A DNA stretch of 64,000 nt. Source: Hungateiclostridiaceae bacterium UBA1305 (GTDB lineage: Bacteria; Bacillota; Clostridia; Acetivibrionales; DTU013). The DNA is taken from positions 38,039 through 102,038 of the forward strand of contig DBTX01000008.1 of the NCBI GenBank assembly GCA_002307275.1, given 5' to 3'. Position 1 is the first letter of the stretch; each line of letters begins with the position of its first letter. Shown here piece by piece: positions 35,050 through 44,637 of this stretch. Below the pieces are notes generated by a model, which saw only the letters and a program-made list of their open reading frames with translations, was not told the DNA's origin and made no database searches. The translations under genes were made by a program, and so were the position numbers.

Positions 35050-35799
35050 TTACTGAATAGTAGAACTATTCCCTGCATTTTCTGTTTTTACAGATTCACT
35101 TGAACCGTCTTCCGTCCCGGTCTGTGCCGGAACTGGTATTCCGTTATCTTCACTTCCCGTAGTAGTCCCTTCAGAACCATTACCTTCTATACTAACTGTA
35201 CCTGCAGCAGTTCCTCCCGTATCAATACCCTCTGTAGTAATTCCAGCTGCATTAGTGCCTTCTGTATTGCTGCCTTCTGTATTGCTGCCCTCTGTATTGC
35301 TGCCCTCTGTTGTAACTGCACCTGCATTAGTACCTTCTGTATTGCTGCCCTCTGTTGTAACTGCACCTGCATTAGTGCCTTCTGTATTGCTGCCCTCTTC
35401 GGTAACTGCACCTGCATTACTACCTTCTGTATTAGTGCCTTCTGTATTGCCGCCCTCTGTAGTAACTGCACCTGCATTAGTGCCTTCTGTATTGCTGCCT
35501 TCTTTATTACTGCCCTCTGTGGTAACAGCATCTGAAGTAACGCGATCCGTAGCTATGCCGCCTTCAGTAACAACTTCAGTGACTATGCCTCCAGGCGTCA
35601 CACTATCCGCAGTAATTGCTGCAGGCGTTAGTTCTACAGATGGCTTTTCCTTCAAAATTGTCTTTGTTTCATATTCCGGTCGTATCACTGTTATATGGCC
35701 TTTTATTGTCAGTCGCTCATCCCACAGACCATATCCCGCATTAACCAGCAGGAAGGCTGCCAACGTACAAAAAAATAAGATAACTAATTTGGTTCTCAC
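35050..35799 (-). CDS. Secreted protein with TEG(S/T)N pentapeptide-like low-complexity repeats
   Basis: A 249-residue exported protein. A SipW-like signal (LLVNAGYGLWDERLTI) leads to a short folded segment with VIRPEYET, then roughly 150 residues of repeats made of five-residue blocks TEGSN, TEGTN and AGAVT, often as a 15-residue superunit. The C-terminus is acidic and low complexity. The start is the GTG at 35799, seven nt after GGAGG; longer frames have no ribosome site. It lies 14 nt after the preceding secreted protein gene and 28 nt before the signal peptidase gene. Probably a flexible surface spacer or glycosylated stalk; no family recognised. Confidence 0.72.
   Translation of the reverse strand: MRTKLVILFFCTLAAFLLVNAGYGLWDERLTIKGHITVIRPEYETKTILKEKPSVELTPAAITADSVTPGGIVTEVVTEGGIATDRVTSDAVTTEGSNKEGSNTEGTNAGAVTTEGGNTEGTNTEGSNAGAVTEEGSNTEGTNAGAVTTEGSNTEGTNAGAVTTEGSNTEGSNTEGSNTEGTNAAGITTEGIDTGGTAAGTVSIEGNGSEGTTTGSEDNGIPVPAQTGTEDGSSESVKTENAGNSSTIQ
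35180..35530. repeat. Coding tandem repeat array (15-bp units, 45-bp superunits)
   Basis: The coding DNA here repeats blocks such as CTGTATTGCTGCCCTCTGT (plus-strand view) with 15-bp periodicity. Near-identical copies make expansion and contraction by slippage likely, always in frame because the unit is a multiple of three. Confidence 0.8.
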
Positions 35800-35812
35800 A
35801 TGCACACCTCCG

Positions 35813-36376
35813 TTATTTAGGCTGATTAAATGTATATTCTGCATTAAAATCTATGGTATCTTTATCTGCGCCTGCACTGATTTGGATCTCCTGATTCATA
35901 CGATTGCCCCGATTGTCTTCCTGAGGAAAGAGTATAGTATTTTTGCTATCCGAGCAATTTATGACATTGCCATCAGCATTCTCCAGTATACTGTCCACAA
36001 GTTCTGCGGGAACCCCACCCTTGTTCACTATTTTAAACTTGAGAACTCCATAATGGTCGGAATATTCCGGTCTGATTATCGTCATTTCTTCAGATTCCTC
36101 TGTGACCTCTTTTACGGCTTCCTCAATCGTCCCCTCCACTAATAAGGTTTTGGAATCCTGAAATGTAACTGAGAGGTTCCCACTTCCATTTACCACCTCA
36201 TATTCAGTATTAGGGTCGAACTGCACATCCAGATCGCCTGTGCTTACCAATGCCGTAATGTTCATTCCGCTGTTCCAGTAAGCATAGCTGATCCCAGCCG
36301 TACTCAAGGCAATTATGACACAGGCAATTAATATGTTTTTTCCAATGAATCCATCTCTTCTTATTTTTCTTACCAC
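35813..36376 (-). CDS. SipW-dependent-type secreted protein 3
   Basis: A 187-residue exported protein whose signal region ends AGISYAYWNSGMNITALVST, followed by GDLDVQF, the same pattern as the two TasA-like proteins. A charged middle segment carries IIRPEYSD, shared with the repeat protein encoded next. The C-terminal part is beta-rich, ending in AEYTFNQPK. The start is the GTG at 36376 with GGGGTGG seven nt upstream. It lies 39 nt after the response-regulator gene and 14 nt before the repeat-protein gene, so all belong to one transcript. Confidence 0.72.
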   Translation of the reverse strand: MVRKIRRDGFIGKNILIACVIIALSTAGISYAYWNSGMNITALVSTGDLDVQFDPNTEYEVVNGSGNLSVTFQDSKTLLVEGTIEEAVKEVTEESEEMTIIRPEYSDHYGVLKFKIVNKGGVPAELVDSILENADGNVINCSDSKNTILFPQEDNRGNRMNQEIQISAGADKDTIDFNAEYTFNQPK

Positions 36377-36414
36377 TAAAGCACCACCCCGTATCAAATT
36401 ACTTACTCACTTAT

Positions 36415-37029
36415 TCAGTTTCGTATTGTTAACAAATTATTGGCATAAAGCGCTGCTTCTGTTCTATGGTTTAATCCCAGCTTTGATAGAATACAGCTTA
36501 TATGCTTTTTCACAGTATGTTCCGATATAAAAAGCTCGCTGGCTATCTGATTATTGCATAAACCCTTTCCAAGTTCATATAATACTTCCTGCTCCCTGAC
36601 TGTAAGCATGTCCATATTTTGCACCGTCTCATCCGTCCTGAAGTGCAACACTTCCGGATCAATAAACTTCTTCCCTCGCGCTACAACATGAAAGGCATAC
36701 ACTATATCTTCAATAAAGGACTCCTTAAGGATGTAGCCTTCAACGCCACTATTCTGAGCATGGAGAAAATCTTCCTTTTTCGAGGAGGAGGTCAGTACAA
36801 TAAATCTTGTCGATAATTTTTGGGCTTTTACGGAACTGACAATTTCCAGGCCGTTCTCATTACCAAGTCTCAAATCTATTATGGCAATATCAGGATTTTG
36901 TCTGGATATCAGACGCACAGCTTCCTCAACATTTGAAGCTTCCATAACAATAATACCGTCTTCCATGGCTAATGCAGATAAAAGCCCTTTTCTAACCAGA
37001 GGATGATCATCTACAATCAATACCTTCAT
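36415..37029 (-). CDS. NarL/LuxR-family response regulator
   Basis: A 204-residue two-component regulator. Residues 1-120 are a receiver domain with acidic pocket VDDHP, phosphorylatable aspartate in IAIIDLRLG, and VLTSSSKKED. Residues about 135-200 are a LuxR-type HTH (LTVREQEVLYELGKGLCNNQIA, with SEHTVKKHISCIL). Its ATG overlaps the stop of the kinase gene (ATGA). Position at the head of the signal-peptidase operon suggests it controls the fibre-like island. Confidence 0.93.
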   Translation of the reverse strand: MKVLIVDDHPLVRKGLLSALAMEDGIIVMEASNVEEAVRLISRQNPDIAIIDLRLGNENGLEIVSSVKAQKLSTRFIVLTSSSKKEDFLHAQNSGVEGYILKESFIEDIVYAFHVVARGKKFIDPEVLHFRTDETVQNMDMLTVREQEVLYELGKGLCNNQIASELFISEHTVKKHISCILSKLGLNHRTEAALYANNLLTIRN

Positions 37030-38732
37030 ATAATCTGCTCCTTATAGTTTTGATTATTTGGAAAACCAATTTCTATTTCTGTGCCTTTCCCAGGCTCGCT
37101 GTCAATACGTATACTTCCGTCAAGAGAGTATGTCAGTTGATGAATATTGTTGATACCCAGACCCTTCCGCCCATTTGTCCTGGCATTTTCGACGTTGAAG
37201 CCCACTCCATTATCATAAATTTTGAGTATTGTTTCTGTTGGCCAGACTTCAAGAGTGACATCGATTTTACTTGCCTTGCCATGATGAATTGCATTTCCGA
37301 TTCCTTCACATATGATTCTGTACAAGGATTTCTTTTTAAAAACGGAGAGCTGTGATGGATCCCCATTTACAATAAAGTTGATCTCATTTCCGTTCATGCT
37401 CCTTATTTCATTAATCCGGCTCCGCAGATCAGGCAAAAAGTTGTCAGTTCCCTCCTTTTGCCAGCTGAGTCCATAAATTGTTGTCCTCAGATCCTTCATA
37501 ATATTCCTGATGGAATTTCGTATTAATTGCAAATCATCATTCATCTGAACCCTGCCGAGCCCTTCCTGCTGTCTGGCTAAAGTGAATATGCCGCAGGATA
37601 TGCTGAAAAGCCTTTGCAGTACACTATCATGAATCTCACTTGCAATGCGGTTTTGTTCTTCAGCAATCAACAACCTCGCATTCACATTCTCAAGCTCAAT
37701 CTTTTGAAGAACTATTGAACTAAGTCCCGATAATATTTTAAGTTGTTCGACAATTGACATGTATTCATCAACGTCTTCCTGCTGCATTATTTCAATTCCC
37801 AATATCCCATATATTATGTAACTTGATTTTACAAATACCAGTAAAAACTCCTTTCCATAAAATTTCATATTAATTGGCATATCGGCATCTATACCCCTAC
37901 CTGGCAATTCATCCAGCTTCGCTTTCAGTTCTTCCCTTTCAATCTCACAGCTGCCGTCCGTATCAATAATTAATTGTTTTTGATCATTTGTTATTGAATA
38001 AAACAAAACTGTTTTTGCCATTGTGGATTTTTTTGCATAGTGATTGATTAGTTCCAGAACCTGATTTGTATTATTCTGAATTGAAAGTAAATTAATTGCC
38101 TGATATAGTTCCATAATATAAACCATGGATTTTCTAATTCTTTGGTTGGCAGTATTAAGCTGTCCAACAACTGCAGAAAGTTTCCTGCTCTCCTTTTCAA
38201 TGTCGCCGGCATATTTTGCAAGCAGCTGCATGGCTGTTGTGACAAGAATAAAGCTGAGCGTCAAATTTGATTCATTATTTAGTGCTTCAATAAAACTGTA
38301 CGGTTTTTTAGTCAAGACAATTTGTGAAATCCAGTTTGCAACCAGAAGGTAAATAAAGAGATTCGCCCAGCAATATCGTTTTTTTAATTCCACTGATGCA
38401 ATCAGAATTGTGTTCAGGCAATACCATACATACGGACTTTTTATTCCGCCTGAAGGTATGAGGAGTAATATGTTTCCTAATGTTTCGATTGAAATCAACA
38501 GCAAAATATGAGCAGTATCACCTATATTTTTTATATAAAGGTTGCTTAAGATTACAGAGGATAAGGTTATACATATGATAATAAATAACTTTCTGCCAAT
38601 TGGATGACTGGTGACCCCGATAAAATAGAATGCAGAAGTACATATCAAGGATATATACCTGTAAAGATACATTAGCTTGATGATTTCCGATTGTCTTTTG
38701 AACATTTGAAACCTGTCTTTCAAGCTCAACAT
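37026..38732 (-). CDS. NarL-type sensor histidine kinase
   Basis: A 568-residue membrane kinase. About six N-terminal hydrophobic segments (residues 20-190) are followed by a coiled linker, a GAF-like region (about 205-350), a HisKA_3 dimerisation domain with the phospho-accepting histidine in RIASEIHDSVLQRL, and an HATPase_c domain with ICEGIGNAIHHG (N-box) and DNGVGF (G-box). No extracellular sensing loop of size is evident, so the signal may be membrane-derived or cytosolic. The ATG at 38732 follows GGGTGAT; a TTG two codons upstream is an alternative. Partner: the overlapping response regulator. Confidence 0.93.
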   Translation of the reverse strand: MLSLKDRFQMFKRQSEIIKLMYLYRYISLICTSAFYFIGVTSHPIGRKLFIIICITLSSVILSNLYIKNIGDTAHILLLISIETLGNILLLIPSGGIKSPYVWYCLNTILIASVELKKRYCWANLFIYLLVANWISQIVLTKKPYSFIEALNNESNLTLSFILVTTAMQLLAKYAGDIEKESRKLSAVVGQLNTANQRIRKSMVYIMELYQAINLLSIQNNTNQVLELINHYAKKSTMAKTVLFYSITNDQKQLIIDTDGSCEIEREELKAKLDELPGRGIDADMPINMKFYGKEFLLVFVKSSYIIYGILGIEIMQQEDVDEYMSIVEQLKILSGLSSIVLQKIELENVNARLLIAEEQNRIASEIHDSVLQRLFSISCGIFTLARQQEGLGRVQMNDDLQLIRNSIRNIMKDLRTTIYGLSWQKEGTDNFLPDLRSRINEIRSMNGNEINFIVNGDPSQLSVFKKKSLYRIICEGIGNAIHHGKASKIDVTLEVWPTETILKIYDNGVGFNVENARTNGRKGLGINNIHQLTYSLDGSIRIDSEPGKGTEIEIGFPNNQNYKEQII

Positions 38733-39046
38733 TAGCAATCACCCGTGTATCTGTCGACTTGTCTCTGTGGTATCCTTTTGGAAAGATTATATCTTTTTTC
38801 TGTAATTATTGCCTTAATATGTAACTAATAATACATTAAGCAAAAGAATTATTTTGTAATATTGTGAACAAGTCACTATAAAATTTTAATTTACTTTTCG
38901 ACAAACTAGCTTCTTATGAAAGATACCTCATTCGCTTTTGATAAGATTTATACACTGTCCCATTCTGTAAATTAACAGAAAAACTAAAAAATATTCTTAC
39001 CATTAAACTACATGGATGTTAGTAATACTACATTTATTATCATTCA

Positions 39047-39055
39047 TGTTATAAT
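39047..39055 (+). promoter_or_regulatory. Extended -10 promoter for the pentapeptide-repeat gene
   Basis: TGTTATAAT (TG-n-TATAAT) lies 53 nt before the ATG at 39109, with no strong -35. The rest of the divergent gap 38739-39108 is AT-rich with no further recognisable element. Confidence 0.5.
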
Positions 39056-39108
39056 GGAAGTGTCATAGTCACACGTGGGAACTAGACATATGTTGAGGAA
39101 GGTTAAAG

Positions 39109-39711
39109 ATGTTTACAGATCCATCTTATGAAAACAGTGATTTTTCCGGCATAAAAGCCGATTTTGACGAACTGCACAAGGTGAAATTCATAAAATGTTC
39201 TTTCAGGAGCGCTGATTTTTCTGATGTCACACTGAATAACTGTTACTTTGATGCATGTGATTTTACAGGCTCGAAGCTGAATGGCTCAATCATCAAGTCC
39301 TCAGCCTTTGTAAACTGCATTTTCAGATATGCCAATTTCTTCAGCACTACTCTTGATGACTGTAAAATGACCGGCTCCTCTTTCCCGAGCACTACCTTCA
39401 AAGCCTTCTCCATAACAGCGGGGAACTGGTCCTATACAATACTGACCGACGTTGATTTCAGCAATATGAAGCTCTACAACATCAATTTTGAATATGCGAA
39501 TTTATCCAACTGCAACTTTTCCAAATCAATTGTCAGCGGCTGCAATTTTTCCAATGCAAAGTTGAACGGCTCAAGCTTCAAATCCGCTGATATCAGAAAC
39601 AGTTGTATCGAAAATGTTGAGATCATGCAGCTTAATCTGAGGGATGCAAAAATAGATATGGAACAAGCTATTATCATAGCAAGGGCTTTAGGAGCAAAAT
39701 ATGTACCGTAA
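39109..39711 (+). CDS. Pentapeptide-repeat protein
   Basis: A 200-residue cytosolic protein that is almost entirely A(D/N)LXX-type repeats, for example DFSGIKADF, CDFTGSKLNG, NLSNCNFSKS and NFSNAKLNGSSF, predicting a right-handed quadrilateral beta-helix. Size and absence of other domains recall Qnr/MfpA-type proteins that mimic DNA and protect gyrase, but the family is functionally diverse and no gyrase-protection feature can be read here. GAGGAAGG precedes the ATG. It is a single-gene unit, followed by the ACT-MBL gene after 92 nt. Confidence 0.85.
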   Translation: MFTDPSYENSDFSGIKADFDELHKVKFIKCSFRSADFSDVTLNNCYFDACDFTGSKLNGSIIKSSAFVNCIFRYANFFSTTLDDCKMTGSSFPSTTFKAFSITAGNWSYTILTDVDFSNMKLYNINFEYANLSNCNFSKSIVSGCNFSNAKLNGSSFKSADIRNSCIENVEIMQLNLRDAKIDMEQAIIIARALGAKYVP

Positions 39712-39803
39712 TAAGTTGAAAAATTTCAAGTCAATGAATAGAATACAAGTGAAATAATCGTTAATCCTATTTTTTTCATTTTATATAATTTACGAGGTAC
39801 GAC

Positions 39804-41255
39804 ATGGCCAGAAAATCCTATATCACAAGCATGCCGGACAAAACAGGGGCATTCCTGCTGGCATCGAAAATTATTGCAAGGCACAACGGCAACATTGTGC
39901 GCGTGAGCTACAACAAGGCGGTCGACCTGCACACGCTCTTTATCGATGTTGAGGCATCCGACAGAGATCTCGGGGCGATAGCGGACGAATTGGAAAGCAT
40001 AGGTTATTTAAATAACAAAATATCAGAGACCCGGGTAATTGTTGTTGAAATCAAGATACCTGACGAGCCCGGGGCTGTCCTTCCCATACTTAAAATTCTC
40101 GACAGATACGACGTCAACATTTCCTATATGAATTCAAACTCTAATGACACAAGGTTTCAGAACTTTAAGATGGGGCTGCTTATTGAAAATCCCAGGATAA
40201 TAAAAATGCTGCTCGACGATATCAGCGAGCTCTATCAGATCGATATCGCAGACTATGACGATTCTGAGAAAACGCTTGATAATACGATCTTCTACATCCG
40301 GCTTGCAAACGAAATGCAAAAGCTCATGGATCTGGATACGGATAAAACAATGGAGTTCATCGCCGAATCGAACAGGATATTGCAGACACTTGAAGAAATC
40401 GGTGAGAACCCGCATAAAGTCTTTGAGTACATCCGCCGTTTTGCATACTTTATCAGCAGACACCGCGGAGAGCATTACAGAGCTGAAACAGCAAAATACA
40501 TCATAAACGATACGGTCACCCTTTATGCAATACACCCCCCCTGCGGAAGCAACACTTATGTTCTGGATTCTCAGGAGGAACTGCTACTGATCGACACCGG
40601 ATATGCCGTCTATGCGGATGAACTGATGAGTGCCCTGGACAATCTGTGCCCCGGCTGGAAAAGCCGCTGCAGGAGGGTTCTGATCACACACGCGGATGTC
40701 GACCACTGCGGTCTGCTCTCCAAGCTGGAAAACGTCCGGATCTGCCTGAACCGTAAAAGCGCCGACAGCCTGGAGCGTCAGATATCAGGAAAACCGGATT
40801 TCAGAGAAAACAGCGAATTGAATCTGGGATACAGCAAGCTCAGCAGGATCATTTCCGGATACGCGCCGCCGGATGCCACCCGTTTTGAACTGTTTGACAA
40901 GGATACACCCCAGGAGCATGACACATTGCTCCATATCGGTAGGTTCTCCTTCTCCGGTGTGGATTTTGAAGTGTTTGAAGGCAGCGGAGGCCATCTGGAT
41001 GGTGAAATGGTTTTTGCATGCAGAGAATACGGCATCCTTTTCACAGGCGACAATCTGGTCAATATCAGCGGCTTCTCGGAAGAGATGTCGGAATTCAATT
41101 CACTGGCTCCCTATCTGATGCGAAGTGTCAATATCGATTCGCAGAAGGCAACGGATGTGAGAAAGCAGATCAATGAACTGATCGAAGCTATACAAAAAGG
41201 TCTTCAAAAACCGGTAATGGTCTGCGGCGGACATGGACCTGTTTTTAGCCGTTAA
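39804..41255 (+). CDS. Tandem ACT domains fused to a metallo-beta-lactamase-fold hydrolase
   Basis: A 483-residue cytosolic fusion. Residues 1-75 and 76-150 are two ACT-type ligand-binding domains (MPDKTGAFLLASKIIARHNG; IPDEPGAVLPILKILDRYDV). A helical linker (about 155-235) leads to a metallo-beta-lactamase fold (240-483) with LLLIDTG, the metal motif THADVDHCG, GGHLDGEMVF, LFTGDNLV and CGGHGPVF. In the usual HxHxDH motif the second histidine is aspartate here, so metal binding may differ. ACT domains normally sense amino acids, so an amino-acid-regulated hydrolase is likely; the substrate is unknown. It is not obviously operonic, with the ABC genes 150 nt downstream. Confidence 0.82.
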   Translation: MARKSYITSMPDKTGAFLLASKIIARHNGNIVRVSYNKAVDLHTLFIDVEASDRDLGAIADELESIGYLNNKISETRVIVVEIKIPDEPGAVLPILKILDRYDVNISYMNSNSNDTRFQNFKMGLLIENPRIIKMLLDDISELYQIDIADYDDSEKTLDNTIFYIRLANEMQKLMDLDTDKTMEFIAESNRILQTLEEIGENPHKVFEYIRRFAYFISRHRGEHYRAETAKYIINDTVTLYAIHPPCGSNTYVLDSQEELLLIDTGYAVYADELMSALDNLCPGWKSRCRRVLITHADVDHCGLLSKLENVRICLNRKSADSLERQISGKPDFRENSELNLGYSKLSRIISGYAPPDATRFELFDKDTPQEHDTLLHIGRFSFSGVDFEVFEGSGGHLDGEMVFACREYGILFTGDNLVNISGFSEEMSEFNSLAPYLMRSVNIDSQKATDVRKQINELIEAIQKGLQKPVMVCGGHGPVFSR

Positions 41256-41405
41256 ATAATTTTTCCCATATTTATTTCAGACACACATAAAAAAACGACG
41301 TATTATCCCATGTTCACGTAAATAAAATCCCGGGGGCATCGAGCCCGACCGGATTTAGGAGCAAGCCAGCACTATGCTCCGCAAAAAAACGAGCAGGAGC
41401 ATTCA

Positions 41406-43907
41406 ATGGGAATAATAGTCAAGTATGTTTTGAGAAATATAATTGAAAAGAAACTAAGGACGTTTTTAATACTTTTTTCGATCCTTCTGTCTTCCGCCCT
41501 CTTCTTTGCATCACAAGCCGTGACCGACAATGTGGTGAAAATGTTTCTGGCAGACGCCAGGCAATTCTATGGTTCTACGGATATTATGGTCTATCCTGAA
41601 AAGGGTTCCCCTTCTCCTTATTTGAAAATAAGCCAGATGGACTCCTTTGCTCCAAAGACAGAATATGTCATTGGTGCTTTGCAGGGATCCGCTTATTACA
41701 ATCATGAGAGAAGGGAAACCGTTACAATAAATCTTCGCGGAACCACCCTTGAAGATATGAATATCATCAATCCGGTATTCATTGAAGGCACGACAGACGA
41801 GGGTTCCTTCAGCGGCAGAAAGATCATCCTCAGCAAAAAGGCTGCTGAGAAGTATGGATACAAAATAGGCGATTCGATCAAGTTGGAAATACAAGGTGAA
41901 TTTTATAGATTCACTATCTATGCAGTTGCCAACCCTGAAGGCTTTTTTGCAGAGAGTGGTCAGACCGTGCATGCCCTGTTGCCAAAATCCACATTATCTT
42001 CCATCTATGGCGGCGGAAACAGTAACCTGAACAATATCATTTTTGTCGGATTGAAGGATGGCATCGATCTGAATCAGAGTACGGAAGAACTGAAGGGCAT
42101 CTATAAGCGGTACGGTGTAGAAGAACCGGTACCTGAAGAAGATATGAAGCGGAATGTACAATCCATGTCGGTCGGCTTTATGATGATGACTCTTGTTGTT
42201 GGATTTATGAGTATTTTTATCATTTACACTTCCTTCAAGGTCATCACACTCGAACGCCTGCCGATGATCGGAACCTTCCGCAGCATTGGAGCAACAAGGC
42301 GCACCACCGATCTGGTGCTTCTGGCGGAGAGCCTGCTTTACGGGGTGATTGGCGGCATCATCGGCTGTGTTTTAGGCGTGGGCATCCTTTATCTTATTGT
42401 GTCGTTTATAACGCCCTCCTATATGAAAGGATATGGTTTAAGCCTTGTCTATACTCCGGCACAAATGGGTTCCGCATTCCTGGTAGCTGTGTTGATATCT
42501 CTTGCAAGCTCAGTCATACCGATTATCAAAACATCAAAAATACCGGTCAAGGATATCGTATTGAATTCAATGGATAAAAAGGCGAAAAGCAAGTTCAAAA
42601 GGTATCTTCTGGGTGCTATTCTCCTGGTTTTATATATTCTTCTTCCTCCGTTGGTGCCGGAAAAGCTGGCTATCGCTGCTGACAGTATCAGCATGATGTT
42701 TTCCCTTATAGGTGTCATACTGCTGCTTCCGCTTATCACATCAGGTTTTGTTCTGCTTTTTGAAAAAATATATGTACTGCTCTTTGGCAATATCGGTGTC
42801 ATCGCTGCAAAGAACCTCAGACAGAACAAAAATATTCTCAATAACATTTCATTGCTGTCCATAGCCATTTCAAGCCTTTTAATGATCACAACCATCAGTG
42901 ACAGCGTACTGCTTGAAGTTGCCAGCTTTTACACAAGAAGCTCCAATTTCGACATCTACATGTCCATGCCGGGCGCAGGCAGATCCTTTGAACAATCGCT
43001 TACCTCAGTCGACGGTGTGAAGCAGGTGTGCGGAAATATCAGCACAAATGGAATAGAGGTAGTCGGTAAAGATTATAAGCTCGTAAGTGCCTATGGCATC
43101 AATACGGAAAAATTTCCTGATTTTTTCCTTTTTGATATGGAAGGGGATAAAAAAGCTCAGTTTGAAGCTCTCAATAAAGAGCGGAGCCTGATCATGTCCA
43201 ATAATCTCCGTGAAAAGCTGGGTTTTAAAAAAGGAGATATGATAACACTTAAAATGAATAAAGGGGATGTGGCTTACAAAATAATCGCTTTCCAGAATAC
43301 CATGCTGGACAATGGAAGCAATGTAATGATCTCGGATAAATTTTTCAAGGCGGACACCGGAATTCAGACTTACACGGAACTGTTCATCAGATCCGAAGGT
43401 GATCCGGATAAAACGGTGGCAGCCATCAAAAAGAAATATATCCGAAATCAGCCAACCATCACTACAATGAAACAGATGGAAAAGGAAAACTATGAAATCA
43501 ACAGCAGCGTTTTCCGCTCCATGGAGGCCTTTGCCTACCTGACACTGATCATTGGTATATTCGGCATCATCAACAACTATATCATCAGCTTTATCGAACG
43601 CAAACGTTCTCTGGCCATGTACCGTTCAATTGGCATGAGCAAACGGCAGACCATTAAAATGATGATCGTGGAGTCTGTCACCAGCGGTCTGATCGGAGCA
43701 ATCATGGGAATCACTGCCGGGTTGATGATGATATACACGGTTCCATATGTAATGAAGGCTTTGTTTGCTCCAATGCCAATCCTGCTGAACCCGCTGACAT
43801 TTGTTCTTTCATTCCTGCTGGGTGTGGTAATAACATTTGTCGCTTCTATCAGCCCGATTATGAAATCATCAAAGCTGAACCTGGTTACAGCTTTAAAATA
43901 TGAGTAA
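41406..43907 (+). CDS. FtsX-like ABC transporter permease
   Basis: An 833-residue permease of the MacB/FtsX superfamily. It has an N-terminal transmembrane helix, a large extracellular domain (about 40-250), three helices with the FtsX core (RLPMIGTFRSIGATRRT coupling segment), further helices, a second extracellular domain (about 490-690), and a last FtsX core (RKRSLAMYRSIGMSKRQ). The two coupling motifs indicate a duplicated FtsX unit that may work as a pseudo-dimer. GGAGC precedes the ATG. It is followed by its ATPase and an adaptor protein, forming an export system, often for antimicrobial peptides or lipids. Confidence 0.92.
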   Translation: MGIIVKYVLRNIIEKKLRTFLILFSILLSSALFFASQAVTDNVVKMFLADARQFYGSTDIMVYPEKGSPSPYLKISQMDSFAPKTEYVIGALQGSAYYNHERRETVTINLRGTTLEDMNIINPVFIEGTTDEGSFSGRKIILSKKAAEKYGYKIGDSIKLEIQGEFYRFTIYAVANPEGFFAESGQTVHALLPKSTLSSIYGGGNSNLNNIIFVGLKDGIDLNQSTEELKGIYKRYGVEEPVPEEDMKRNVQSMSVGFMMMTLVVGFMSIFIIYTSFKVITLERLPMIGTFRSIGATRRTTDLVLLAESLLYGVIGGIIGCVLGVGILYLIVSFITPSYMKGYGLSLVYTPAQMGSAFLVAVLISLASSVIPIIKTSKIPVKDIVLNSMDKKAKSKFKRYLLGAILLVLYILLPPLVPEKLAIAADSISMMFSLIGVILLLPLITSGFVLLFEKIYVLLFGNIGVIAAKNLRQNKNILNNISLLSIAISSLLMITTISDSVLLEVASFYTRSSNFDIYMSMPGAGRSFEQSLTSVDGVKQVCGNISTNGIEVVGKDYKLVSAYGINTEKFPDFFLFDMEGDKKAQFEALNKERSLIMSNNLREKLGFKKGDMITLKMNKGDVAYKIIAFQNTMLDNGSNVMISDKFFKADTGIQTYTELFIRSEGDPDKTVAAIKKKYIRNQPTITTMKQMEKENYEINSSVFRSMEAFAYLTLIIGIFGIINNYIISFIERKRSLAMYRSIGMSKRQTIKMMIVESVTSGLIGAIMGITAGLMMIYTVPYVMKALFAPMPILLNPLTFVLSFLLGVVITFVASISPIMKSSKLNLVTALKYE

Positions 43908-43956
43908 GAAAAAGTTAAATAAAACAAATCGATAAAAAGAAAGGGAGATCATATAA

Positions 43957-44637
43957 ATGCCTGCAATTATTGAATCCGTAGCCCTTAACAAGACATATAC
44001 CATGGGCAGGGTTGACGTCGAGGTACTAAAGGACATCAACATAACGATAGATGAAGGGGAGTTCGTCTCAATCATGGGACCGTCCGGTTCAGGCAAAAGC
44101 ACGCTTTTGTATCTGATCGGCGGGCTTGACAAACCCACCTCCGGCCGAATCAGGATCAAAGGCCGTGAGATGGCCGATATGAAGGATGAGGAGGAAAGCA
44201 AGCTTCGCAGACAGGAAATCGGATTTATTTTTCAGTTTTACAACCTGATACCCAATCTGAATGTGGAAGAAAATATCATGCTGCCGATTCTTCTGGATGG
44301 AAAAAAGCTGAAAGATTACAAAAAAGAGCTCGATAATATCCTGGAAATCGTCGGGCTCACCGACAGGCGGCACCATACGCCGAGGGAATTGTCAGGGGGC
44401 CAGCAGCAAAGGGTTGCCATAGCGAGAGCTTTGATCAATGAGCCCGATATCATTCTGGCTGATGAGCCCATTGGAAATCTGGACTCAAAAACAGGTATGG
44501 AGGTCATGGAGCTTCTTGCCAGAATCAATAAGGAAAAGGGCAAAACAATTATTCAGGTGACCCATTCAAAGGAAGCGGCTGAATACGGCCAAAGAATCAT
44601 CAATGTAAAAGACGGAAAGGTGAGTGAAATAATATGA
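43957..44637 (+). CDS. MacB/LolD-type ABC ATPase
   Basis: A 226-residue nucleotide-binding subunit: Walker A GPSGSGKST, Q-loop QFYNLIP, signature LSGGQQQRVAIARA, Walker B IILADEPIGNLD and switch histidine in QVTHSKEAA. Size and motifs match the LolD/MacB/YknY group that partners FtsX-like permeases. AAAGGGAG precedes the ATG. Its last codons overlap the start of the adaptor gene (ATGA), so the two are co-translated. Confidence 0.96.
   Translation: MPAIIESVALNKTYTMGRVDVEVLKDINITIDEGEFVSIMGPSGSGKSTLLYLIGGLDKPTSGRIRIKGREMADMKDEEESKLRRQEIGFIFQFYNLIPNLNVEENIMLPILLDGKKLKDYKKELDNILEIVGLTDRRHHTPRELSGGQQQRVAIARALINEPDIILADEPIGNLDSKTGMEVMELLARINKEKGKTIIQVTHSKEAAEYGQRIINVKDGKVSEII

Noticed and set aside
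35255..36142. A 295-codon plus-strand frame of LPSV-type repeats
   Set aside because: It is the antisense reading of the TEG(S/T)N repeat gene; periodic DNA keeps all frames open. No ribosome site.
41350..41385. GGAGCA...TGCTCC stem before the ABC permease as a terminator
   Set aside because: Short stem followed by A residues, not T, on the plus strand; on the minus strand no gene needs it.
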